Origin: Streptomyces xinghaiensis S187
GTDB lineage: Bacteria > Actinomycetota > Actinomycetes > Streptomycetales > Streptomycetaceae
Length of the DNA: 64,000 nt
Direction: 5' to 3'
Assembly (NCBI RefSeq): GCF_000220705.2
Contig: NZ_CP023202.1
Span: 4,216,001-4,280,000 of the forward strand
Shown: in pieces, positions 27,755 to 36,042 of the stretch
Numbering within the stretch: position 1 is the stretch's first letter
Layout of the letters: each line of letters starts with the position of its first letter
The notes under the pieces: model-generated
Seen by the model: only the letters and a program-made list of their open reading frames with translations
What the model was told of the DNA's origin: nothing
The model's database searches: none
Program-made: the position numbers and the translations under genes

Positions 27755-28177
27755 CAGCCACCCCACCACGACCGTCACCACCGACAGCCCGCCACAACGC
27801 ACGGGAAGCCGAGAAGCCCAGGCGCGCGTGTGCTTCCGCGCACCCCCACCGGCACCAGCCACGCCATGCTTTTCAAGCCGTCCCCGGGCGCGCACGGCAC
27901 CGGATAGACGACCGACCACGGGGCCACCCCCAGCACGGATGTCGTAACCCCCACCACCACAACAACGGGCAGCCCGCGACGCACCCGCCACCACCATCGC
28001 GCCGCCCACCCGGCGCTGTAACCCCAACCGTCACGCCACCGGGCAGCCCGCGACGCACCCGCCACCACCATCGCGCCGCCCACCCGGCGCTGTAACCCCA
28101 ACCGTCACGCCACCGGGCAGCCCGCGACGCACCCGCCACCGCCATCGCGCCGCCCACCCGGCGCCGTAACCCCAACC
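27755..28177 (-). repeat. Right long inverted repeat flanking the HNH gene
   Basis: The inward-facing right arm, reverse-complementary to 25477-25762. The inner 166 bp (27776-27941) match perfectly. The outer part is longer than on the left because the 74-bp unit is present three times. The distance between the two identical blocks is about 2.04 kb and contains only the HNH gene. Confidence 0.85.
27947..28168. repeat. Three 74-bp tandem repeats in the right arm
   Basis: Units at 27947-28020, 28021-28094 and 28095-28168, each exactly 74 bp, starting ACCCCAACC or a variant and ending in GGCGCTGTA or GGCGCCGTA; a 9-bp start of a fourth unit follows. Units 2 and 3 are nearly identical; unit 1 diverges in its first 25 bp, where it resembles the single left-arm copy. 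Confidence 0.9.
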
Positions 28178-28245
28178 ACCCACCGGGCCGGCCGGTACAT
28201 CTCGAAAGGTGTCAGTACGTCAAGAAGTCCGCACGTGTGGTCAGC

Positions 28246-28266
28246 GACCGCGGACCGCTCGCGGTC
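28246..28266 (-). terminator. Hairpin at the end of the penicillin-binding protein gene
   Basis: GACCGCG-gaccgct-CGCGGTC, a 7-bp stem overlapping the stop codon of the minus-strand gene. Modest stem; may serve as terminator. Confidence 0.4.
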
Positions 28267-29896
28267 AGCCGCCCGCGCGCAGGATGTCGGCGACGATCGG
28301 TCCCGCCGTCTTGCCGCCGTGGCCCGCCGCCGGGACGACCGCCGCCGCGGCGACGTCGTTGCGGTATGCCGTGAACCAGCCGTTGGGCTTCTTCTGCCCG
28401 TCGACCTCCGCCGAACCGGTCTTCCCACCGATGTCCCCGCCGAGCCCCGCCATGGCCTCGGCCGCCGTACCGGAAGTCGCCGTCAGCCGCATCAGGCCCC
28501 GCAGCGCGTCCGCCGTGCCGGCCGACATGGTGCGCGGTGCCTTGGCGATCGTGCGGTCGTCCACCGACACCGGCACGAGCACCGGCTGGCGGAAGACCCC
28601 CGACTTCACCGTCGCCGAGACGGACGCCATGGTCAGCGGGTTCATCCGGACTCCGCCCTGCCCGATGAGCGAGGCGGCCATCGGCGCGTCCTTCTGGGTG
28701 GGCACGGCACCGTCGAAGGTCACCACCCCCGTCTGCCAGTCGAGGCCGATGCCGAAGATGTCCCGGGCCGTCTTGCCGAGGTCCGCGCCGGACAGCTCTC
28801 CGGCCTGCGAGATGAAGGCCGTGTTGCAGGAGGCGGCGAAACTCTGCGCGAAAGTGCCGCCCTTGATCTCGAACTTGTCGAGGTTCTGGAACTTCCAGCC
28901 GCCGTACGAGAAGTACTTCGGGCACGGGTGCGCCTTCGACGGGGACGCCAGCCCCTTCTCCAGCAGCATCGCGGAGGTCACGACCTTCATCGTGGAACCG
29001 GGTGCCAGTGAACCCCGCAGCGCGACGTTGAAGCCGTCCGCCGGGGCGTTGGCGATCGCCAGGATCTCGCCGGTGCTGGGCTTGATCGCCACGGCGGCGG
29101 CCTTGGAGCGGTCGGCCACGGCCTTCTCGGCGGCGGCCTGGAGGCCGGCGTCGATGGTCGTCCGCAGCTCGCCCGGTTCTCCCTCGGCGAGCACCTTCAG
29201 CGTCTTGTCCGGCTGTTCGTCGCCCTCCTCGCGCTGCACGGCCAGCTCCACGGCGGGCTTGCCGCCGGCCTTGTCGCCGTACCGTTCGCGCAGGCTGGCC
29301 AGTACCTCGGCGAGCTGAGGGTGGTCTTCCTTGGTCAGTTCCTCGCCGTCGCGGTCCAGGGCCTTGATCGGCGGGGCCTCGGACTCGCCGGTGACGAGGG
29401 CGTCACCCTTTCCGAGTTCCGGGTGCACGACGGACGGCTCCCAGCGCACCAGGGCCTTGCCGGAGGTCTCGTCCCGGACGACGGTCAGTGCGGAGTCGTA
29501 GGAGACGGTCGCCCGCTCCTTCTCGTACACGACCTCCGCGGTGACCCCGAAGGGGACCTTCGCACCGGTGGCCGCGTCGGGCTGGAGGGTGACCTTCTCG
29601 ACGGCCGCTTCCTCGCGGTAGCCGGTGAGGGCGGCGGTGGCGGCCGTGCTGTCGTCCGTGAACTCCGCGGCCTTCTCCGGCTGTCCGGCGGCCCAGGCGG
29701 TGAGGAACCCCTCGGAGGTCTCACGTATCTCGTCCGCGCTGGGCGGGCCGGTCTTCACCTCGGGCTGGGCAGCCGTGGTAGTCGTGGAGCCGTTCCCGCC
29801 GTCGCCGGACGTCAGGCCGTACACGCCGTAACCTGCGGCCCCCACCATCGCGGTGAACACACCGCCGATGACGGCGGCCTTCGCGCCACTGCGCAT
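28265..29896 (-). CDS. Penicillin-binding protein (transpeptidase) with NTF2-like domain
   Basis: A 543-residue class B-like PBP that cross-links peptidoglycan. A single N-terminal TM anchor (residues about 5-25) is followed by an NTF2-like MecA_N domain (about 50-160), a linker/dimerisation region, and the transpeptidase domain. The SxxK motif is in SLAPGSTMKVV, SxN is SCN, and KTG is GGKTGSAEV. The ATG at 29896 starts directly before the TM segment. It lies 100 bp downstream of pmt on the same strand. Which PBP class or division role it has is not certain. Confidence 0.92.
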   Translation of the reverse strand: MRSGAKAAVIGGVFTAMVGAAGYGVYGLTSGDGGNGSTTTTAAQPEVKTGPPSADEIRETSEGFLTAWAAGQPEKAAEFTDDSTAATAALTGYREEAAVEKVTLQPDAATGAKVPFGVTAEVVYEKERATVSYDSALTVVRDETSGKALVRWEPSVVHPELGKGDALVTGESEAPPIKALDRDGEELTKEDHPQLAEVLASLRERYGDKAGGKPAVELAVQREEGDEQPDKTLKVLAEGEPGELRTTIDAGLQAAAEKAVADRSKAAAVAIKPSTGEILAIANAPADGFNVALRGSLAPGSTMKVVTSAMLLEKGLASPSKAHPCPKYFSYGGWKFQNLDKFEIKGGTFAQSFAASCNTAFISQAGELSGADLGKTARDIFGIGLDWQTGVVTFDGAVPTQKDAPMAASLIGQGGVRMNPLTMASVSATVKSGVFRQPVLVPVSVDDRTIAKAPRTMSAGTADALRGLMRLTATSGTAAEAMAGLGGDIGGKTGSAEVDGQKKPNGWFTAYRNDVAAAAVVPAAGHGGKTAGPIVADILRAGG

Positions 29897-29914
29897 CGGA
29901 GAAACCCCCACAGA

Positions 29915-29935
29915 CACTTCGCACTTCGTACTTCG
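29915..29935. repeat. Three 7-bp tandem repeats upstream of the PBP gene
   Basis: CACTTCG, CACTTCG, TACTTCG in succession, 19-39 bp upstream of the PBP start codon. They read CGAAGTG on the coding strand and lie where a promoter or operator would be. Confidence 0.5.
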
Positions 29936-29996
29936 GAAAAGGCACGACACCCCGTGTGGAACGCAACGCGGCGCACTCTACGGCATCCCTCCGACA

Positions 29997-31880
29997 TCAC
30001 ACCCAGGTGTCCAGCCACATGCGGTCCTGCCAGTCGGAGACCGGAATCGGCTGTCCCGTGTAGAGCGGAAAGAAGTAGATGAAGTTCCAGACGATCAGTA
30101 GGACGAGCACTCCGGCGCCCACGGTTCCCAGCACTCGCCGCTGTTCCGAGGAGCCCGGCGGCCCGAGCAGCGCGCCGATCGCCATGGCCACGGCGAGGCA
30201 GAGGAACGGAACGAAGACCACCGCGTAGAAGAAGAAGATCGTGCGTTCCTGGTAGAGGAACCAGGGCAGCCAGCCGCCCACGATGCCGCAGAGGATCGCG
30301 CCCGCGCGCCAGTCGCGCCGGAACCCCCAGCGGTAGACCAGGTACAGCACCGCGAAGCACGCCGCCCACCACAGCATCGGCGTCCCCAGGGCCAGGACTT
30401 CCCGGGCGCACTTGTCGGCGGTGCCGACGGGGCAGCCGTCCTCGCCGGGCTGCGGCGACTCGTAGAAGTACGAGACGGGGCGGCCGAGGACGAGCCAGGA
30501 CCAGGGGTTCGACTGGTAGGGGTGCGGATCGGTCAGCCCGACGTGGAAGTTGTAGACCTCGGACTGGTAGTGCCACAGGCTGCGCAGTGGTTCCGGCACC
30601 CAGGTCATGTCGGCCTGCGGCAGCGGGACGCGCAGGCCGAACAGGGAGACGGAGTCGGGCGAGAGACCCCGGCGGCCCTCGGCCCAGCCGCGGAAGTAGC
30701 CGCCGCGGGTGAGGAACCAGCCGGCCCAGGACGCGGTGTACGTCACGACGGCGACCGGCACGATCGACAGGAACGCCGGTACCGCGTCGCGGCGCAGCAT
30801 CGACCGGTACGGACGGTGGGCGCCGGCCGTGCGGCGCGCGGCGGCGTCCCAGAGGACGGTCAGCAGGCCGAAGACCGCCAGGATGTAGAGGCCGTTCCAC
30901 TTCGTGGCGCAGGCCAGGCCGAGGAAGAGCCCGGCGGCGAGCCGCCACGGCCGCAGGCCGAGCCCCAGCCGGTCACCGATGAGAGCGTCCGGCCGGACGA
31001 GGCCCCGCTCTTCCGCTGTTCCCTTCGTCCCCTTCGCCGTTGGAGCGGGCGCGGCCCCCGCCGTCACGGCCGCCGGGTCCCCCCGGTCCGCGGCGGTCGT
31101 GAGGGCGTCCGCCAGTTTGGCGCGGGCCTTGTCCCGGTCGATGAGCAGCGCACCGAACGCGGCCAGCACCCAGAACATCACCACCAGGTCGAGCAGCGCC
31201 GTCCGGCTCATGACGAAGTGCAGACCATCCACGGCGAGCAGCGCGCCCGCGAGGCAGCCGAGCGCGGTGGAGCGGAACAGCCGCCGCCCGATGCGGCACA
31301 CCATCAGCACGGAGAGGGTGCCGAGCACCGCCGGCATGAACCGCCAGCCCAGCGGGTGCAGTCCGAACAGGCCCTCACCGAGGGCGATCGTCCACTTTCC
31401 GACGGGCGGGTGCACGACGTAACTGTGCTCGGGGTTGAGGGGGATGCTCTGGGGATCGCGCAGGATCTTCTCGTTGGCCTTGTCCGGCCAGCTGCCCTCG
31501 TAGCCGAGCTGGAGCAGCGACCAGGCGTCCTTGGCGTAGTACGTCTCGTCGAATATCACCGCGTCCGGGCTGCCGAGGTGCCAGAAGCGCAGGGCGCCCG
31601 CGAGCAGCGCGACCAGCAGCGGGCCGGCCCAGGCCGCCCACCGCACCAGCTTCTCGGCGGTGTACGGGTCCACGCCGAGGAGCGTCCACACCCGGGTGCC
31701 CGCGGTGCGGTACGGCGGCACCAGCCGGTCGCGGAGCGGGGTACGGGGCTGCTCCGCGTATCCGTAGCGGCGCAGCCGGAGCTGCCAGGAGGTCGGGCCG
31801 GCACCCGGAACCGACGCCCCGGAGGGCTGCTCGCCGAGCTCGTGCTCGTACCGGGAGCCGGTGGCGGTGTCACTGGTCAC
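29997..31880 (-). CDS. pmt: Dolichyl-phosphate-mannose--protein mannosyltransferase
   Basis: A 627-residue GT39 polytopic membrane enzyme that transfers mannose from polyprenyl-phosphate-mannose to Ser/Thr of secreted proteins. The family signatures FDETYYAKDAW and HPPVGKW are in the first extracytoplasmic loop, followed by about ten TM helices. A central cytoplasmic-looking insert rich in Ala/Gly (near residues 265-305) is unusual but common in streptomycetes. GTG start at 31880. It is divergent from rsmI with 116 bp between. Confidence 0.95.
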   Translation of the reverse strand: MTSDTATGSRYEHELGEQPSGASVPGAGPTSWQLRLRRYGYAEQPRTPLRDRLVPPYRTAGTRVWTLLGVDPYTAEKLVRWAAWAGPLLVALLAGALRFWHLGSPDAVIFDETYYAKDAWSLLQLGYEGSWPDKANEKILRDPQSIPLNPEHSYVVHPPVGKWTIALGEGLFGLHPLGWRFMPAVLGTLSVLMVCRIGRRLFRSTALGCLAGALLAVDGLHFVMSRTALLDLVVMFWVLAAFGALLIDRDKARAKLADALTTAADRGDPAAVTAGAAPAPTAKGTKGTAEERGLVRPDALIGDRLGLGLRPWRLAAGLFLGLACATKWNGLYILAVFGLLTVLWDAAARRTAGAHRPYRSMLRRDAVPAFLSIVPVAVVTYTASWAGWFLTRGGYFRGWAEGRRGLSPDSVSLFGLRVPLPQADMTWVPEPLRSLWHYQSEVYNFHVGLTDPHPYQSNPWSWLVLGRPVSYFYESPQPGEDGCPVGTADKCAREVLALGTPMLWWAACFAVLYLVYRWGFRRDWRAGAILCGIVGGWLPWFLYQERTIFFFYAVVFVPFLCLAVAMAIGALLGPPGSSEQRRVLGTVGAGVLVLLIVWNFIYFFPLYTGQPIPVSDWQDRMWLDTWV

Positions 31881-31996
31881 CGCGCCATCGTAGGGAACGC
31901 GGCCGCCGGCCGGGTGACGGCTGCCCCCGGGCGGCCGGGCCGGGCCGCGGCCCCGGGCGTCGGCCGGGGAGGTTCCGCAGCTGCGAGGATGACCGG

Positions 31997-32887
31997 GTGA
32001 CTGGAACGCTCGTACTGGCAGGGACGCCCATCGGCGCCATCGCGGACGCGCCGCCGCGGCTGGCGGAGGAACTGGCCGCGGCCGACGTGGTGGCCGCGGA
32101 GGACACCCGGCGACTGCGGCGGCTCACCCAGGCGCTGGGGGTGCAGACCCGTGGACGGGTCGTGTCGTACTTCGAGGGCAACGAGGCGGCCCGGACGCCC
32201 GAGTTGGTGGAGGCGCTGGCCGGGGGCGCGCGGGTGCTGCTCGTGACCGATGCCGGGATGCCGTCGGTGTCCGACCCCGGCTACCGGCTCGTCGCGGCCG
32301 CGGTGGAGCGGGGGATCGTGGTGACGGCGGTGCCGGGGCCTTCCGCGGTGCTCACGGCGCTGGCCCTGTCGGGCCTGCCCGTCGACCGCTTCTGCTTCGA
32401 GGGCTTCCTGCCGCGCAAGGCCGGGGAGCGGCTGGGCAGGCTGCGGGAGGTGGCGGACGAGCGGCGCACCCTCGTCTACTTCGAGGCACCGCACCGGCTG
32501 GACGACACCCTGGCCGCGATGGCCGAGGTCTTCGGCGCGGAGCGGCGCGCCGCCGTCTGCCGGGAGCTGACCAAGACCTACGAGGAGGTGCGGCGGGGGC
32601 CGCTGGCCGAATTGGCGGCCTGGGCGGCCGAGGGCGTACGGGGCGAGATCACCGTGGTCGTGGAGGGCGCGCCGGAGAAGGGCCCGGCCGAGCTGGACCC
32701 GGCGGAACTGGTGCGCCGGGTGGGCGTGCGGGAGGAGGCCGGCGAGCGGCGCAAGGAGGCCATCGCGGCGGTCGCGGCCGAGGCGGGTCTGCCCAAGCGC
32801 GAGGTGTTCGACGCGGTGGTGGCGGCGAAAAACGCCGCGAGGGGTGCGGCGAAGGACGCGGCGACGAACGCGGGAGGGGCTCGGTGA
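31997..32887 (+). CDS. rsmI: 16S rRNA (cytidine(1402)-2'-O)-methyltransferase RsmI
   Basis: A 296-residue tetrapyrrole-methylase-fold enzyme that 2'-O-methylates C1402 of 16S rRNA. Visible motifs are LAGTPIGAIADAPPR, AEDTRRLRRL, VTDAGMPSVSDPGYRLV and PGPSAVLTALALSGL. GTG start at 31997; the last 25 residues are an Ala/Lys-rich tail. Syntenic with pmt and tatD as in other Streptomyces. Confidence 0.95.
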   Translation: MTGTLVLAGTPIGAIADAPPRLAEELAAADVVAAEDTRRLRRLTQALGVQTRGRVVSYFEGNEAARTPELVEALAGGARVLLVTDAGMPSVSDPGYRLVAAAVERGIVVTAVPGPSAVLTALALSGLPVDRFCFEGFLPRKAGERLGRLREVADERRTLVYFEAPHRLDDTLAAMAEVFGAERRAAVCRELTKTYEEVRRGPLAELAAWAAEGVRGEITVVVEGAPEKGPAELDPAELVRRVGVREEAGERRKEAIAAVAAEAGLPKREVFDAVVAAKNAARGAAKDAATNAGGAR

Positions 32888-32973
32888 AGGGCGCGGCGCG
32901 GGGCCGCTGAGCGGTGGCCCGGTCCTCGCCGGGCGACGGGAGCCGCGGTGGTCCGGCCCGTAAACTCGCTGCC

Positions 32974-33954
32974 ATGGCGGCAGCGACATCATCCGGCGGA
33001 CCCGGGTACAGCGGCAGCGGCAGCGGGAAGCGGGACGGCGCGACCGGGCCCGGGCAGGCCGGAAGCTCCGGCAAGGGCTCGGCGAAGGCCGGCAAGAACG
33101 CGCCGCCGCCGCTGCCGGAGCCGCTGCGCGTGCCGGTCGCCGACTCGCACACGCATCTGGACATGCAGTCCGGCACGGTCGGGGACGCGCTCGCCAAGGC
33201 GGCCGCGGTGGGCGTCACCACCGTGATCCAGGTCGGCTGCGACATCGCCGGTTCCCGCTGGGCGGCGGAGACGGCGGCCGCGCACGGAAGCGTCTGGGCG
33301 ACCGTGGCGCTGCATCCCAACGAGGCGCCGCGCATCGTGCTCGGCGATCCCGACGGCTGGTCCCGGCAGGGTGCCCGCGAGCCCGGTGGCGAGGCGGCGC
33401 TGGACGCCGCCCTCGACGAGATCGACGCCCTCGCGGGCCTGCCGCAGGTGCGGGGCGTCGGCGAGACCGGCCTGGACCACTTCCGTACGGGACCGGAGGG
33501 GATGGCCGCGCAGGAGCGGTCGTTCCGCCGGCACATCGACATGGCCAAGCGGCACGGCAAGGCGCTCGTCATCCACGACCGCGAGGCACACGCGGACGTG
33601 CTGCGGGTGCTCGACGAGGAGGGCGCGCCCGGCACGGTCGTCTTCCACTGCTTCTCGGGTGACGCGGAGATGGCCAAGATCTGCGCCGGCCAGGGCTACC
33701 TCATGTCCTTCGCGGGCAACGTCACGTTCAAGAACGCGCAGCCGCTGCGCGACGCGCTCGCGGTCGCGCCGCTCGACCTGCTGCTCGTGGAGACGGACGC
33801 TCCCTTCCTCACCCCGGCGCCGTACCGCGGACGGCCGAACGCCCCGTACCTCATTCCGCTGACGCTGCGGGCCATGGCGGAGGTCAAGGGTGTACCGGAA
33901 GACGCCCTCGCGGAGGCGGTCGCGGCCAACACGGCGCGCGCCTTCGGCTACTGA
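32974..33954 (+). CDS. tatD: TatD-family metal-dependent DNase
   Basis: A 326-residue amidohydrolase-fold nuclease. Metal ligands appear in DSHTHLDM, GETGLDHF, HDREAHAD, HCFSGD and ETDAPFL. A disordered Gly/Ser-rich lead of about 45 residues precedes the domain. ATG 32974 is chosen: TAAACT (32961-32966) looks like a -10 element 7 nt before the ATG, consistent with a leaderless mRNA. The in-frame GTG at 32914 would lie upstream of that promoter. Confidence 0.9.
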   Translation: MAAATSSGGPGYSGSGSGKRDGATGPGQAGSSGKGSAKAGKNAPPPLPEPLRVPVADSHTHLDMQSGTVGDALAKAAAVGVTTVIQVGCDIAGSRWAAETAAAHGSVWATVALHPNEAPRIVLGDPDGWSRQGAREPGGEAALDAALDEIDALAGLPQVRGVGETGLDHFRTGPEGMAAQERSFRRHIDMAKRHGKALVIHDREAHADVLRVLDEEGAPGTVVFHCFSGDAEMAKICAGQGYLMSFAGNVTFKNAQPLRDALAVAPLDLLLVETDAPFLTPAPYRGRPNAPYLIPLTLRAMAEVKGVPEDALAEAVAANTARAFGY

Positions 33955-34085
33955 GAGCCGGACGCGGGGCCCGGGCCGGAGGCATTTCACCCGCCCGCGG
34001 ACAGTACTTTACGTAGTCATACGACTTTGGAGAGTGAGCACCGCTCCGCTACAGTCCGCCTCCGACCGCCGGACAGTGGAGCGTT

Positions 34086-35864
34086 GTGAGCACACATCAG
34101 GGGAGTCACCGGGGCGAACGCCGCGGCGGCCGTGGACCGGCCGACGGGGACGGCGTGGGGGCGGGATCCGCACCCGCACCCGCGTCCGGAGTCCATGCGG
34201 AGCCGGGAACCACGGCGGAGCACGGGGGCGCGAGCGCGCCCGGCGGGCGGTGGCCGGGCGGCTGGTTCTGCGGAGACCCGGCGCCGTCCTCGCCGGGTGC
34301 CGCACCGGCGGGGCCCCCGGCGTCGCCTGCGGCACCTTCGGCATTCCGGGAGGCGTCCCCGGCGCCTCCGCGGCCTCTCCCACCTCTGTGGCCCGTGGCG
34401 CCTTCGGCACCTCCGGCATCCTCGGCGCCATCGCCGGGGGTGACGACGTGGATGGCCTCGGCGGTGCCTCCGCCCAGCTCCCCGCCCTCCCCGCCCTCCC
34501 CTCCGGTTCCTCCGGCTCCTCCAGCCCCTCCGGTCTTCCGGACCTCGCCGCCGTCCCCACCGCCTCCCCCGGGACCGCAGAGTCCGCCGCGGACGCCCCA
34601 CGGCGCCCATCGTGCCCCGTACGGGCACAGTGCCCACCCCGCGCCGCCGCCGGGCGGTTACGGCGCTCCGCCGCGTGTCCCGCGCCGGGAGGGCGACACG
34701 CTTCCCGAGTCGCACGGCCCCTACACCCACCCGCCGTACGACCCGTCCAGTGCCCGCACCGAACCGCGCGATCTGCCGTCGGTGCCGCGGACCGCTCCGG
34801 AGAACGCCAACCCGTACGGAGGCGGGGCCAGTTGGTCGGTCCTTCCGCCGGTCCTTCCGCCGGCCCCTCCACCGGTCCGGCCTCCGGTCCGCCCGGCCGG
34901 GATCCCCCCGGCCGGTCCGGTGTCCGACGCGCCGTCCGCCGTGGCCTCGTCCGTCCCCGCCCCGCCCCTGGGCCCGGGATATGGCCGGGGCGGGACGCGG
35001 CGGGCGGCGCGGCGCAGGCACCGGCCGACGCGCCCGGAGCGGTTGCGCAGGCTGCTCCCGCAGGCTCTCGTCGTGGTCGCGCTGGCGGGCGGTACGTGGG
35101 CGTTCCTCGCTCACGACAAGGCCGTCCGGCTGAGCGTCGACGGCCGGCAGCGCACCCTGCACACCTTCGCCGGCGACACCGGTGAACTCCTCGATGACGA
35201 AGGCGTGCGCCTGGGCCCGCACGATGCCGTGGACCCCGTGCCCGGGCGTCCCCTCGCGCACGGCGACCGGATCGCCGTGCGCCGCGGCAAGCCCCTGGAT
35301 CTCACCGTCGACACCGAGCGGCGCGCCCGCTGGACCACCGCCGCCACGGTCCGGGGCGCGCTGCGCGAACTCCGGGTGCCCGCGGAGGGCGCGTATCTCT
35401 CCGTGCCGCACTGGGCCGGCATTCCGCGCTCCGGGCTCGTCCTGGAGGTGCGGACCCGGCGGACCGTCACGGTGACCGCCGACGGACGGCAGCGCACTCT
35501 GCGCACCAACGCGGGCACGGTCAGGGACGCCGTGGCGGAGGCCGGGGTCGTGCTGCGCGGCCGGGACACCACGTTCCCGCCGCCGGACACCTTTCCCCGC
35601 GACCGCGGAGTCCTCAGGGTGCTGCGGGGCCGCGTGGATCGACGGGTCCGGGAGGAACCGATTCCGTACCCCGCGGTCCGGCGGGCCCATCCGGTCCTCC
35701 TCCGGGGCGCGGAGGTGCATACCGGGGCCGCCATGGCCCCTTGCGTGTCCGCCGGGCGGCCCCGGTACGCACCGCCGGGCGACCGGACGGTCGGGGCCAA
35801 GAAGCTGTACGTCCAGCGAGGTGCGCTCCTCTGGCCGGACTGCGGGCCCGGACCGAACGCGTGA
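34086..35864 (+). CDS. Rpf-like cell-wall protein with DUF348 domains, lacking the Rpf domain
   Basis: A 592-residue protein at the locus where streptomycetes usually carry a resuscitation-promoting factor. Residues 1-320 are a very long Pro/Ala/Ser-rich region; one TM helix follows (about 324-344, LVVVALAGGTWAFLA), then three ubiquitin-like DUF348 units (about 345-402, 400-458, 460-515) and the start of a G5 domain (REEPIPYPAVRRAHPVLLRG). After that the sequence departs from the family and ends in WPDCGPGPNA; the rest of G5 and the lysozyme-like Rpf domain are absent. Only 178 bp remain before ksgA and no frame there encodes an Rpf domain. The GTG start has GTGGAG upstream. Confidence 0.8.
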   Translation: MSTHQGSHRGERRGGRGPADGDGVGAGSAPAPASGVHAEPGTTAEHGGASAPGGRWPGGWFCGDPAPSSPGAAPAGPPASPAAPSAFREASPAPPRPLPPLWPVAPSAPPASSAPSPGVTTWMASAVPPPSSPPSPPSPPVPPAPPAPPVFRTSPPSPPPPPGPQSPPRTPHGAHRAPYGHSAHPAPPPGGYGAPPRVPRREGDTLPESHGPYTHPPYDPSSARTEPRDLPSVPRTAPENANPYGGGASWSVLPPVLPPAPPPVRPPVRPAGIPPAGPVSDAPSAVASSVPAPPLGPGYGRGGTRRAARRRHRPTRPERLRRLLPQALVVVALAGGTWAFLAHDKAVRLSVDGRQRTLHTFAGDTGELLDDEGVRLGPHDAVDPVPGRPLAHGDRIAVRRGKPLDLTVDTERRARWTTAATVRGALRELRVPAEGAYLSVPHWAGIPRSGLVLEVRTRRTVTVTADGRQRTLRTNAGTVRDAVAEAGVVLRGRDTTFPPPDTFPRDRGVLRVLRGRVDRRVREEPIPYPAVRRAHPVLLRGAEVHTGAAMAPCVSAGRPRYAPPGDRTVGAKKLYVQRGALLWPDCGPGPNA

Positions 35865-36042
35865 GGACCGGTGCGGACTGCGGGTCCGACCGGGCCGCGG
35901 GTCCGAACCGGACCGCGGGTCCGACCGGCTGTCCGGCCGGGCTGTCCGAACGGACCGCTGGTCCGGAACGCCCGGGCCGGGTTCGCCCGCACCCGGACGG
36001 GCGGGCGGCTGCCGGTCCCCGCCGCGGCCGTAAGCTTCACGG

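Noticed and set aside
27947..28168. CRISPR array
   Set aside because: The 74-bp units are contiguous, with no unique spacers and no cas genes.
25477..28177. Classical insertion sequence
   Set aside because: No transposase or recombinase is encoded between the repeats, and no target-site duplication was found at the edges by eye.
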